A stretch of DNA of 64,000 nt from NCBI RefSeq assembly GCF_036016755.1, contig NZ_JAYXIH010000018.1, positions 26,718-90,717 on the forward strand. Reading direction: 5' to 3'. The notes beneath the pieces are model-generated. The model was not told where the DNA came from and searched no databases. It was given only the letters and a program-made list of their open reading frames with translations. A program made the position numbers and the translations under genes. This stretch comes from Aurantimonas coralicida_A. GTDB taxonomy: Bacteria > Pseudomonadota > Alphaproteobacteria > Rhizobiales > Rhizobiaceae. Below are positions 27,068 through 35,479 of the stretch, piece after piece (position 1 is the stretch's first letter; each line of letters opens with the position of its first letter).

Positions 27068-27900
27068 GAGGCTGGCCCGCCCGCATCCGCGTTACTCATC
27101 GCCATCGCATCCAGCGGCATAACGACGGGTTCGAGCTCTTCGATCAGGTCGGTCAGCGGCACCGTTCTGAGAAAGCGGATCGGCGGCAGGCGATCCCGTG
27201 GCGAGACCGCGAGCGCCAGCCTGTGCTCGGCGGAAACCCGCCGCCTGAGAAAGGTCCAGCGGGCGGGATCGTCCGGGCAGCTCGGCGCGAATCCGATCGT
27301 CGGCGTTTCGCCTTCCAGATCGAAGGAGAAGCCGTCGAGCGGCAGTGCCAGCCCCATGCCGCGCGCCTTGATATAGGCTTCCTTGAGCGTCCAGAAGGCG
27401 AAGAAGCGCTCGCGCAGGTCCGGGCCGTCGGCGGCGCGCACGTAGGTCGCCTCTGCGGGCGAAAAGTAGCGGCCGGCAAGATCCCGGACGGCACTGTCGC
27501 GGCCGACCGTCTCGACATCGACGCCGAGATCGCAATGCCGGGCGACGGCGAGCGCCGCGAGGCCGCGGGTGTGCGAGAGGTTGAAGGTAAGTCCGTCATC
27601 GTCGCCACCGGAAATTTCCGGCCGGCCGTGGCGGTTCGCTGTAAAGCGCCAGGCGTCAGGCGCCACGGGTCGGTAGCGCGACAAGGTGGCGCGGACGAGT
27701 GCCTTGCCGACCAGGAACTCTTCGCGCGCCCCATCGACGCGGTAGCGCTCGAAGCGCTGGCGCTCGCCCGCGTCGAGAAGCGCGCGATAGGGCGCGTGCA
27801 GCGCCGGAGTCACCTCGGGCAGGAAGGTCAGCCAGACGTCGATGCCTTCGAGCTGTATGGTCGACGCAGGCTGCGGGCCGTGACGGTCGGCGGTCGGCAA
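27064..27900 (-). CDS. 4'-phosphopantetheinyl transferase superfamily protein (Sfp/Gsp type)
   Basis: A 278-residue enzyme expected to transfer phosphopantetheine from CoA to carrier-protein serines. The family signatures are present: LGVDVETVGR with the Mg-binding acidic pair, and FAFWTLKEAYIKARG. The length is that of Sfp/Gsp types that serve NRPS, PKS or lysine-biosynthesis carriers, not the shorter AcpS. The frame is open from 28038, but TTG 27900 is preferred because GAGGAG lies 5 nt upstream and homology starts soon after. No NRPS or PKS gene is in the window. Confidence 0.88.
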   Translation of the reverse strand: MPTADRHGPQPASTIQLEGIDVWLTFLPEVTPALHAPYRALLDAGERQRFERYRVDGAREEFLVGKALVRATLSRYRPVAPDAWRFTANRHGRPEISGGDDDGLTFNLSHTRGLAALAVARHCDLGVDVETVGRDSAVRDLAGRYFSPAEATYVRAADGPDLRERFFAFWTLKEAYIKARGMGLALPLDGFSFDLEGETPTIGFAPSCPDDPARWTFLRRRVSAEHRLALAVSPRDRLPPIRFLRTVPLTDLIEELEPVVMPLDAMAMSNADAGGPAS

Positions 27901-28059
27901 AGGCGCTCCTCGTGGATTGCGGCAGGTCGGGCGAAAGGGCCGGAGCGGCGGGGCCCCGGCGGGAATGGCGCGGCTGTTATGGCCGCAGCTTATCGTCCGG
28001 TTGAACAGAGGTGAAGCATCAACGGCCCCGGGGGACAATTTGTCTGCCGGCCGGGATGC

Positions 28060-28095
28060 TCAAAACGAAACGAGGCGCGGTGGTGGCCGCGCCTC
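28060..28095 (-). terminator. Intrinsic terminator after the SH3 protein gene
   Basis: A perfect 9-bp GC stem (28072-28080 with 28087-28095) around a 6-nt loop is followed on the minus strand by the T-rich stretch GTTTCGTTTTG. It lies 24 nt past the stop of the SH3-domain gene ending at 28119. The remainder of 27901-28071 contains no recognisable gene. Confidence 0.75.
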
Positions 28096-28118
28096 GATCA
28101 TGTCGTGGGATGGACGGA

Positions 28119-28769
28119 TCAGTTCACACGATAGAGCGGAACGATCGGCTCCGGACGCTCCTCGACACGCTCACGGCGGTCGTCGCGGAACTCGATCCGG
28201 ACGTCGTCGCGGCGCTCATCGCGCCATTCGCGGCGATCGTCCCGACGCTCTTCCCGACGGAGTTCGTGGCGACGCTCCGCCCGGCGTTCGCGGCGGACAT
28301 CGTCCCGATCGTCGAAGCGGTCGCGATCCTCAATCCGGTCCCGGTCACGGCGAGAACGCGGGCCGTAGATGCCGTCATAGCGGTCGCGCTCGCGATAGAA
28401 GCGGCGGGCGCGATAGTGGTCATCCCAATAGCCGCCGATGGAGAAGCTGATCACTGGCGCCTCGATCGCCCGGATCGCGCGTTCGCCGATGTAGCGGCGG
28501 GTGCCGCCGGCATAGGCGAGATAGTTCGACGACATCCAGCCGCGCTGGCCGTCATAGCCAACGTCGCACCAGGAGCGGTTCTCCAGGCACCCGTAGACGC
28601 GGACCCTGTCGCCGCCGCCGACGACGTCGACCGCCGGGTAACGGGTGGAGGGGCCGGCGCGCAGATTGACGTCGGTGGTGGCGATGGCGCGCGCCGCGGC
28701 GTCGGCCGTGGCCGGAAGGGCGAAGCCGCCGACGACGACGGCGAGCAATCCGAGTAGCATCTTGTTCAT
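28119..28769 (-). CDS. Exported SH3b-domain protein with Arg/Asp-rich tail
   Basis: A 216-residue protein with a signal peptide (cleavage near ADA, about residue 24). A bacterial SH3 domain follows at about 30-85, with NLRAGPSTRYP, VYGCLENRSWCDV and GQRGWMSSNYL; two cysteines may form a disulphide. From about residue 110 to 205 the chain is an extreme low-complexity run of Arg, Asp and Glu, likely disordered or a charged helix. Bacterial SH3b domains often bind peptidoglycan or cell-surface ligands. The short C-terminal PIVPLYRVN is not charged. No partner gene is evident. Confidence 0.82.
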   Translation of the reverse strand: MNKMLLGLLAVVVGGFALPATADAAARAIATTDVNLRAGPSTRYPAVDVVGGGDRVRVYGCLENRSWCDVGYDGQRGWMSSNYLAYAGGTRRYIGERAIRAIEAPVISFSIGGYWDDHYRARRFYRERDRYDGIYGPRSRRDRDRIEDRDRFDDRDDVRRERRAERRHELRREERRDDRREWRDERRDDVRIEFRDDRRERVEERPEPIVPLYRVN

Positions 28770-28865
28770 GGCATGACCTCGCGAAGCTGAGATGGATATC
28801 TAGTGTCGCGGTCAGTAAGCCACAGCCTGTCCGAACGGTTCCGGAACAAGATTGTTATCTGGCGT

Positions 28866-29813
28866 TCAGAATTGCCGGCGCTTGGCCTCGATCGCGTCCC
28901 ACAGAAGCGCGGCGATGTCGGCGCCACCGAAGCGCTTGACCTCGCGGATGCCGGTCGGCGAGGTGACGTTGATCTCGGTCAGATAGTCGCCGATGACGTC
29001 GATGCCCACGAACAAGAGGCCTCGCTCCTTCAGCGCCGGGCCGATCCGCTCGCAGATGTCGCGCTCGCGCTCCGTCAGTTCCGTCGCGGTGGCAGTGCCG
29101 CCCACGTGCATGTTGGAGCGCGTGTCGCTTTCAGCGGGAACCCGGTTGATGGCGCCGGCATACTCCCCGTCGACGAGGATGATGCGCTTGTCGCCCTTGC
29201 GCACGTCGTCGAGATAGCGCTGCACGATATACGGCTCGCGGAACAGGACGCCGAAGGTTTCCATGAAAGACGTCAGGTTACGGTCGTCTTTCCTCAAGTG
29301 GAAGACGCCGGCGCCGCCATTGCCGTAGAGTGGCTTCATGACGATTTCGCCGAACTCGGCGCGAAAGGCCGCAACCTCCTCCGGGTCCTTGGTGATCAGC
29401 GTCTCCGGCATCAGATCGGCGAATTCCATGACGAAGATCTTCTCCGGCGCATTGCGCACCGAAGCCGGATCGTTGACCACCAATGTCTTCGGATGAATGC
29501 GTTCGAGAATGTGGGTGGAGGTGATGTAGGCCATGTCGAAGGGCGGGTCCTGGCGCAGCAGGACGACATCCATCGCCGCCAGATCGACTTTCTCGGATGG
29601 CCCGAGGGAGAAATGGTTGCCCTCTTCCTCCCGCAGCTCCATCGCCTCGACCCGCGCGGTGACCTGGCCGCCACGCATCGAGAGCTGCTCGGGCGTGTAG
29701 TGGAACAGTTGGTGGCCGCGGTTCTGCGCCTCGAGACACAGCGCGAAGGTGGAATCGCCCTTGATCGAGATCGAGGCGACATGGTCCATCTGGACCGCGA
29801 CTTTCAGCGCCAT
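28866..29813 (-). CDS. gshB: Glutathione synthetase
   Basis: A 315-residue ATP-grasp enzyme that joins gamma-glutamylcysteine and glycine. VVLLRQDPPFDMAYITST, the NDPASVRNAPEK region, the ATP-binding KPLYGNGGAGVF loop and EINVTSPTGIRE are all characteristic. The ATG at 29813 is chosen because homology starts at MALKVAVQMD; the open frame further upstream runs into the repeat at 29830. In related genomes gshB often follows rsmI-yraN; here it lies about 14 kb away from them. Confidence 0.96.
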   Translation of the reverse strand: MALKVAVQMDHVASISIKGDSTFALCLEAQNRGHQLFHYTPEQLSMRGGQVTARVEAMELREEEGNHFSLGPSEKVDLAAMDVVLLRQDPPFDMAYITSTHILERIHPKTLVVNDPASVRNAPEKIFVMEFADLMPETLITKDPEEVAAFRAEFGEIVMKPLYGNGGAGVFHLRKDDRNLTSFMETFGVLFREPYIVQRYLDDVRKGDKRIILVDGEYAGAINRVPAESDTRSNMHVGGTATATELTERERDICERIGPALKERGLLFVGIDVIGDYLTEINVTSPTGIREVKRFGGADIAALLWDAIEAKRRQF

Positions 29814-29829
29814 GCGGATTGTCCTTCGC

Positions 29830-29937
29830 TTTAGAGCGCCGTGCGTCCATTCGAACGCACAAAGGACGCTCCAATATTTTGATTGAGCATCGGAACGATC
29901 CAAAAACCGGATGCCACTTTTGGGTCCGATGCTCTAA
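29830..29937. repeat. RIME-like two-palindrome intergenic element
   Basis: About 108 bp containing two adjacent imperfect palindromes. The first (29831-29873) has outer arms around AGAGCG/CGCTC and an inner GTGCGT/ACGCAC pair. The second (29885-29934) has perfect 10-nt arms, GAGCATCGGA and TCCGATGCTC. Size and two-hairpin design resemble the RIME elements of rhizobia; the identity is from memory. It sits between gshB and glk. The remaining 29938-30038 holds nothing recognisable. Confidence 0.65.
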
Positions 29938-30038
29938 ACGGCCTTGCGTCGCTTGCGAGGTAGCGCTTCAAGGCCCGGCGGGCAATGGCCGGACATCTTG
30001 TCATCGTATCCCGAAGCGTGGGGATGTCGGCTGCCCGA

Positions 30039-31064
30039 TCAGACGGCCCAGCGCCGCCCTGTCGTCTCGAGGCCGAAGAAGCGCGGCGTGCGGGCGTATG
30101 TGGCGAGTCCCGCGAGCGCGGCGAGCGGCTCGGTGACGACGAATAGCGGGATCTCGCGCATCAGCGCGGAATGCGGCGCCTTATCCTCGAAGGCGGCGCG
30201 GAGTTGCTCGGACTTCAGGATCGGGATGATGCGCTGGAAGATGCCGCCGGCAATGAAGACGCCACCGCGCGCCATGAAGATCAGCGCCAGATCGCCGGCG
30301 ACCCGTCCGAGATAGGTGGCGAACAGATCGACCGCCTCGATCGAAAGGGGGTCCTTCTGGTTCACCGCCGCTTCGGTGATCTCCGCCGGCGTCGTGTGGA
30401 CCGGCTCCGCCCCGTCCGCCGCCGCGATGGAGCGGTAGAGATTGACCAGCCCGCGTCCGCATAGCACCTGTTCGCCCGACACCCGGCCTTCGATAGTCTC
30501 CAGATGCGGCCAGATCGCCAGATCCCGCTCGGTACGCGGTCCAAGGTCGATGTGGCCGCCTTCGCCGGCGACCGGAATCCACATGTTGCGCGCCCGCACG
30601 AGGCCCGCGACACCGAGGCCGGTGCCCGGGCCTACCACCACCCGGCTGGCGCCCTCATGGACCTCACCGCCGCCGATCTGCGTTCGCGATTGCTCGCCGA
30701 GCGAGGAGATCGCCAGCGCCTGCGCCTCGAAATCGTTGACGACGATCACTTCTTCGATGCCAAGCCCGCTCAGCATCTGTTGCGGGCGGATCACCCAGGG
30801 AGAGTTGGTGAGGTCGATCTCGTCGCCGTCGATCGGTCCCGCGACGGCCAGCACTGCCGATTTCGGCTGCACCGATGTCTTGTCGAGCACGGTCGCCTGG
30901 ATGGCGTCGTCAACCGTCTCGAAATCGGCGGTCTGGATGACCGGGAACATCTTGGGCTCGGCGAAGGAATCGAGAAGCAGCGCGAAGCGGGCATTGGTGC
31001 CGCCGATGTCGCCGATCAGGATCGGAAATTTCAACGCGTCCGTGCCGTCACGCCGTTGTTCCAT
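30039..31064 (-). CDS. glk: Glucokinase
   Basis: A 341-residue ROK-independent bacterial glucokinase that phosphorylates glucose with ATP. The N-terminal phosphate-binding LIGDIGGTNARFAL, the catalytic VVNDFEAQALA, the VVGPGTGLGVAGL adenosine loop and the EGGHIDLGPRT substrate region are all visible. The length is slightly above the usual 320-330 because of a short N-terminal extension. It is monocistronic by position, with the RIME-like element downstream. Confidence 0.95.
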   Translation of the reverse strand: MEQRRDGTDALKFPILIGDIGGTNARFALLLDSFAEPKMFPVIQTADFETVDDAIQATVLDKTSVQPKSAVLAVAGPIDGDEIDLTNSPWVIRPQQMLSGLGIEEVIVVNDFEAQALAISSLGEQSRTQIGGGEVHEGASRVVVGPGTGLGVAGLVRARNMWIPVAGEGGHIDLGPRTERDLAIWPHLETIEGRVSGEQVLCGRGLVNLYRSIAAADGAEPVHTTPAEITEAAVNQKDPLSIEAVDLFATYLGRVAGDLALIFMARGGVFIAGGIFQRIIPILKSEQLRAAFEDKAPHSALMREIPLFVVTEPLAALAGLATYARTPRFFGLETTGRRWAV

Positions 31065-31131
31065 AGGATGTCCGCTTCAATCGATTCGTATGCCGATCGA
31101 CATAGGACACTGCCGTGACGAACGCAAAACA

Positions 31132-31164
31132 AACCGGCCGACCCGGTCAGCGAGTCGGCCGGTT
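31132..31164 (-). terminator. Terminator overlapping the mepA stop codon
   Basis: Perfect 11-bp inverted repeat (31132-31142 and 31154-31164) followed on the minus strand by TTGTTTTG. One arm lies in the last codons of mepA and the TGA stop at 31147-31149 falls in the loop, so the terminating hairpin is partly coding. Confidence 0.75.
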
Positions 31165-32151
31165 CGTCGGAATTGGTATGGAACCCGATGGCGCATAGGC
31201 GAGCCCGACAGCTGCGGCAGTGGCCCTCGTGCTCGTTGCAGCCATCATGCTGCCCGTCGAGCCCATCGCCGGCGCATTCGCCACCGCGCGGCACTGGCGG
31301 GGTAGGTCGGCCAGAGTCATCTCCGGCTTGGGTTTCGCCGGCTTGGCGTTCGGCGGTGGCGGCTGCAGGGCCGTGTTGAACCACCAGTCGAGATCACCGC
31401 AGCCATCGCCCCGGCCAGTGGATTTCTGCTCGGTACAATTCGGCGATCCGGGCTGGCAGAACAGCCGGACGTGGAAGTGCTCGTGATGGCCGTAATAGGG
31501 CCGCACCTTGTTCAGCCAGGCGCGGTCGTCGCCGGCCGTCTCGCAGAGCTTCTTCTTGATGCCCGGATGGACGAAAATCCGCTGTACCTTGGCATCTTCG
31601 GCGGCGAGCTTGATCAGGTCGCGGTAGCGCGAATTCCAGATCCGATCATCGACCTGGAAGGTGCCTTTCTTCAGGACCGAGCGGAACGGGAAATCCTCCC
31701 GTGCCGCGGCGGTGAGGCGCGGGGTCGGCATCGGCTGCAGCCAGATGTCGAGGTCGAGGCCGATCTGGTGGGAACTGTGCCCCGAGGGCATCGGGCCGCC
31801 GCGCGGCTGCGACATGTCGCCGACCAGAAGTCCAGGCCAGATGCCGCGCCGCGCCGCTTCGCGGGACAGGTTCTCGATGAAGGCGACCGTCGTCGGGAGG
31901 CCGTAATGCCGGTCGCGCGACAGGCGCATCGCCTGCCAGGTCGGCCCATCGGCCGGAAGCTGGGCTCCACCCGCGAGGCACCCCTTGGTGTAGAAGCCGA
32001 GGCTCTCTGCCGGAAGTGCGGCGGCTGTGTGCTGGGCACTGAAAACCTGTTTTGCGTTCGGCTCGGCGGACGCCTGTCCGGCCGCGGCCAGAAACGCCAG
32101 CGCGGCTGCGATACCGGCTGCCGCGCGACGCGTTGGTGAAGCAGGCCGCAT
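31147..32151 (-). CDS. mepA: Penicillin-insensitive murein endopeptidase
   Basis: A 334-residue periplasmic LAS-type zinc endopeptidase that cuts D-Ala-meso-DAP and DAP-DAP cross-links in peptidoglycan. A signal peptide ends near ASA (about residue 29). The zinc site is seen in GPMPSGHSSHQIGLDLDIWL and the later HHEHFHVRLFC. Six or more cysteines in the mature protein are consistent with the family's disulphides. The C-terminal 60 residues are Pro/Ala/Thr-rich and look disordered. Its own terminator overlaps the 3' end. Confidence 0.94.
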   Translation of the reverse strand: MRPASPTRRAAAGIAAALAFLAAAGQASAEPNAKQVFSAQHTAAALPAESLGFYTKGCLAGGAQLPADGPTWQAMRLSRDRHYGLPTTVAFIENLSREAARRGIWPGLLVGDMSQPRGGPMPSGHSSHQIGLDLDIWLQPMPTPRLTAAAREDFPFRSVLKKGTFQVDDRIWNSRYRDLIKLAAEDAKVQRIFVHPGIKKKLCETAGDDRAWLNKVRPYYGHHEHFHVRLFCQPGSPNCTEQKSTGRGDGCGDLDWWFNTALQPPPPNAKPAKPKPEMTLADLPRQCRAVANAPAMGSTGSMMAATSTRATAAAVGLAYAPSGSIPIPTNRPTR

Positions 32152-32298
32152 GGATGGTCCCTCAAGCTGGATGATGTCGCCGATGCTACGCGCGTCGGAT
32201 AGCCCGAGGCTTGCCGCGCACGATCCGCGCGACGTGGTCCTGCGTCACGATAGCGCTGACAATCTCGCGACAGGATGTGCCGATTTCATGGCCGCCGG

Positions 32299-33285
32299 TC
32301 AGGCTAGCGTTACCCAATCGCCCGTTTGCCCGGCCGTAAACAGCGCGTCGATCGCAGCCTGGTTGCGGCGGCTGGATTCCAGCGGGAAAACCCCGCCATT
32401 TCCGTCCACCGCCTCGCCAAACGCCTCGACCTGCAGGCGGTACTGATCAATCCCCGGAAAGCGGAAGGTCTGCGTCAGCCGGTGGCCGCGATCGTGCAGC
32501 AGCACCTTGTCGCCGTCGTAGAGGCTGGCATTGAACGGAGCCGCAAGCTCGATAAACCCCTCGGTGCCGTGGAAGACGACGGTCTGGCGGTTAGCCATGC
32601 GGGTCCCGAGATAGACGCTCATCTCGAAATCGCCGAAGTCGACCGTGCCGGTCACGAAGGAATCGGTGCCGAACGCGTCGTCGGTCACGACCTTGGCTCG
32701 TACACGCACCGGCTCCTTGCCGGTCGCGAAGCGCGAGGTGACAAGCGGATAGACGCCGATGTCGCGCAGGGCGCCGCCGCCGAGTTCCGGCCGGTTGCGC
32801 ATGTTGGCGGGGTCGACATTGTGGTAGCTGAACGACGCCTCGATATGGATCAGCCGCCCGATCGCGCCGTCGGCGATGAGGTCGCGTACCTTGGCCCATT
32901 GCGGGTGATAGGTGACCATGAAGGCTTCGGACACGAGGACTCTTGCGTCCTTTGCCGCCGCGATGATGCGGTCGATGTCCGCGGCGGTCATGCCCATCGG
33001 CTTTTCGCAGAGGACATGCTTGCCGGCGTCGATCGCCTTCAAGGTCCATTCCGTGTGCTGGGCCGTGGGCAGCGGCACATACACCGCGTCGATTTCGGGG
33101 GAGGCAAGCAGTTCGTCATAGCTGCCATAGGCGCGCGGGATGCCGAAGGCAGCCGCGACCTCTTGCGCGCGTTCACGATCGCGGCTAGCGATCGCCGCCA
33201 GCGAGCCGTTCGTCGCCTTGCCGATCGCCGGCATCAATTGCTCCCGCGCGATCTTGGCGGTGGACAAGATTCCCCATCTCAGCAT
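32299..33285 (-). CDS. Gfo/Idh/MocA family oxidoreductase
   Basis: A 328-residue NAD(P)-dependent oxidoreductase. The N-terminal Rossmann region WGILSTAKIARE and the catalytic-lysine motif CEKPMGMT at about residue 95 are clear, and the C-terminal sheet domain starts near HIEASFSY. Family members act on sugars, inositols or dihydrodiols; the substrate is undetermined. It stands between mepA and the adenosine kinase with short gaps and no clear operon partner. Intergenic 32152-32298 shows nothing. Confidence 0.88.
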   Translation of the reverse strand: MLRWGILSTAKIAREQLMPAIGKATNGSLAAIASRDRERAQEVAAAFGIPRAYGSYDELLASPEIDAVYVPLPTAQHTEWTLKAIDAGKHVLCEKPMGMTAADIDRIIAAAKDARVLVSEAFMVTYHPQWAKVRDLIADGAIGRLIHIEASFSYHNVDPANMRNRPELGGGALRDIGVYPLVTSRFATGKEPVRVRAKVVTDDAFGTDSFVTGTVDFGDFEMSVYLGTRMANRQTVVFHGTEGFIELAAPFNASLYDGDKVLLHDRGHRLTQTFRFPGIDQYRLQVEAFGEAVDGNGGVFPLESSRRNQAAIDALFTAGQTGDWVTLA

Positions 33286-33384
33286 GTTGCGTATCCCTCA
33301 CAGCGTTTGAAATGACGTCGCAAACACTCTTCCCGACCGTGACCGGCGCACCGCCTGAGCGATGGGCCGGCCGTAACCGCGTGG

Positions 33385-34386
33385 TCAGCCGCCGAGCACC
33401 GCCTTCACCTCCGGCAGATCCTTCAACGGCGTCTGCGGACGCGGGCCGATCTGCCCGATGATATGGCCGGCTGCGGCGACGCCAAGCCTGGCGCTCTGCT
33501 CGTGGTCGAGACCCATCGTATAGCCGCGCAGGAAGCCGCTGGCGAAAAGGTCGCCGGCGCCGGTCGTGTCGAGGATTTCGGGGATCGCCAGCGCCGGCAC
33601 CGCAATGCGCTGGTCGCCCTCGACGACGATGCAGCCCTTTTCGCTGCGGGTCACGGCGCAGAAGCGCTTGGTGTCCTTTGCCAGTTGGTCGAGCGCGCTG
33701 TCGAGATCGTTCACTTCGTAAAGCGACAGCGCCTCGCTTTCATTGGCGAAGACGATGTCGACGGTGCCCGAGCGCATGAGATCGAGGAATTCGTCCCGGT
33801 AGCGATGGACGCAGAATGCGTCGGACAGCGTCATCGCGACCTCGCGGCCATTGTCGTGGGCGATCCGCGCCGCCTCGACGATCGCCTGCTTGGCGCGCGG
33901 CGGATCCCACAGATAGCCCTCGAAATAGGTGACCTTGGCGGCCGCGACGATGGCGGGATCGATATCCTCCGGACCGAGTTCGACACAGGCGCCGAGATAG
34001 GTGTTCATCGAGCGTTGGCCGTCCGGCGTGACCAGGATCATCGAGCGGGCCGTCGGCGGATGGCCGTCGAGCGGCTTGGTGGCGTAGTGGACGCCGAGGG
34101 CGCGGATGTCGTGGGCGAAAATCTCGCCGAGCTGGTCGTTGGAGACCTTGCCGAAATAGGCGCCGGTTCCGCCGAGGCTGACGAGGCCGGCGACGGTGTT
34201 GCCGGCGCTGCCGCCGGACATTTCGATGCCGGGACCCATGACACCGTAGAGATGCTCGGCGCGTTCGGTGTCGATGAGCGTCATGCCGCCCTTCTGGATC
34301 GCCTCGCGTTCGAGAAAGCCGTCGTCGGCGCGCGCGATGATGTCGACGATCGCGTTGCCGATCGTGAGAACGTCGTAATCTGTCAT
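33385..34386 (-). CDS. Adenosine kinase (PfkB/ribokinase family)
   Basis: A 333-residue PfkB-family kinase. It begins MTDYDVLTIGNAIVDI, contains MSGGSAGNTVAGL (the substrate-binding glycine pair) and ends with the anion-hole signature DTTGAGDLFASGFLRG. Alphaproteobacterial members of this group phosphorylate adenosine in purine salvage; general sugar-kinase annotation is the alternative. The start at 34386 is preferred, because the frame extends upstream without homology. The gene is divergent from the CysZ/EI24 gene, with 134 nt between. Confidence 0.88.
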   Translation of the reverse strand: MTDYDVLTIGNAIVDIIARADDGFLEREAIQKGGMTLIDTERAEHLYGVMGPGIEMSGGSAGNTVAGLVSLGGTGAYFGKVSNDQLGEIFAHDIRALGVHYATKPLDGHPPTARSMILVTPDGQRSMNTYLGACVELGPEDIDPAIVAAAKVTYFEGYLWDPPRAKQAIVEAARIAHDNGREVAMTLSDAFCVHRYRDEFLDLMRSGTVDIVFANESEALSLYEVNDLDSALDQLAKDTKRFCAVTRSEKGCIVVEGDQRIAVPALAIPEILDTTGAGDLFASGFLRGYTMGLDHEQSARLGVAAAGHIIGQIGPRPQTPLKDLPEVKAVLGG

Positions 34387-34520
34387 GATGGGGTCCGTCG
34401 TTGCAATCGCGGTCTTCCTAGCGCGCGGGCTGCCGATTGGCCAGACGCGGTCCGCCTGAGACGGCGTTGCGGACACCGGCGCCGCTGCATATCTCGCAGG
34501 GCAATGAAAAGGACGCACCG

Positions 34521-35270
34521 ATGATTTTCGCCTCCGCCCGGCTGGCTTTCGCCGATATTTTCTCAGCCCCCTTTCGCGGAGCGTTGTGGAAGGCCCTCGG
34601 CCTCAGCGCCATCGTGCTGGTTGCCTTGTGGTTCGGCATCGCGGCGATCGCCGAATGGGTCGCGGTGCCGTTCCTGTCCAATCTGTTTCCCGATGCCCCG
34701 TCCTGGGTCGATCAGGCGGGCAGTCTTGCCGGATGGGCGGCCGGTTTCGCATTGGCCATTTTGCTGGCCTTCCTGATCGGGCCGATCAGTGCGGTGATCG
34801 CCAGTCTGTTTCTCGACGATGTGGCGGAGGTGGTCGAGGCGAACACCTATCCCGAAGTGTCCGCCGGCACGGCGATGCCGCTGATTCCCGGCCTGATCCT
34901 GTCAGTCAAGTTCTTCGGCGTCGTGATCCTCGGCAATCTCCTGGCCCTGGTCCTGCTCCTGGTGCCGGGGATCAACATCGCCGCCTTCTTCGTGGTCAAC
35001 GGCTATCTGCTCGGCCGCGAATATTTCGAGTTCGCGGCGATGCGCTATCGCACAGAGGCGGAGGCCAAGGCGTTGCGCGGTCGCTACGGCACGACGGTGT
35101 TTCTGGCGGGGCTGCTCATCGCCGGTTTCCTTGCGGTACCACTGCTCAACCTTTTGACGCCGCTCTTCGCCGCGGCGCTGATGGTGCATCTGCACCAGCG
35201 CGTCTCGCGCAAGGAGGGCGGGTTGATCGCAGGCGAAGCGACGAGCGCGGCCCGCTTGGCGCGGGGGTAA
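34521..35270 (+). CDS. CysZ/EI24 family membrane protein
   Basis: A 249-residue protein with four or more membrane helices. ADIFSAPFRGALWKALGLS at the start, a GPISAVIASLFLDDVAEVVE segment and NGYLLGREYFEFAAMRY match the EI24/CysZ family. CysZ itself is a sulphate permease, while many alphaproteobacterial members are uncharacterised. ATG 34521 is chosen by homology. No cys genes are adjacent, so the sulphate role is only a possibility. Confidence 0.82.
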   Translation: MIFASARLAFADIFSAPFRGALWKALGLSAIVLVALWFGIAAIAEWVAVPFLSNLFPDAPSWVDQAGSLAGWAAGFALAILLAFLIGPISAVIASLFLDDVAEVVEANTYPEVSAGTAMPLIPGLILSVKFFGVVILGNLLALVLLLVPGINIAAFFVVNGYLLGREYFEFAAMRYRTEAEAKALRGRYGTTVFLAGLLIAGFLAVPLLNLLTPLFAAALMVHLHQRVSRKEGGLIAGEATSAARLARG

Positions 35271-35479
35271 GCGGCCGCTTTGGGTGGAAGCCGGTCATTC
35301 GTGAGACTGCGTTAATGGCATCGTTGCGCCCAATGCTGCCCTTCGGCGGCTTAAACCCGGTTCCCAAAAGCAGCCGTCCGTATGGTCAGCCGTAATGGTG
35401 GTGGAGACGGTTCGCGCCCAGCCATTGCAGGGAGAAAGATGTCATCTTCCGGCGCGGGATCAGGTAGACTAGCGTCGAG

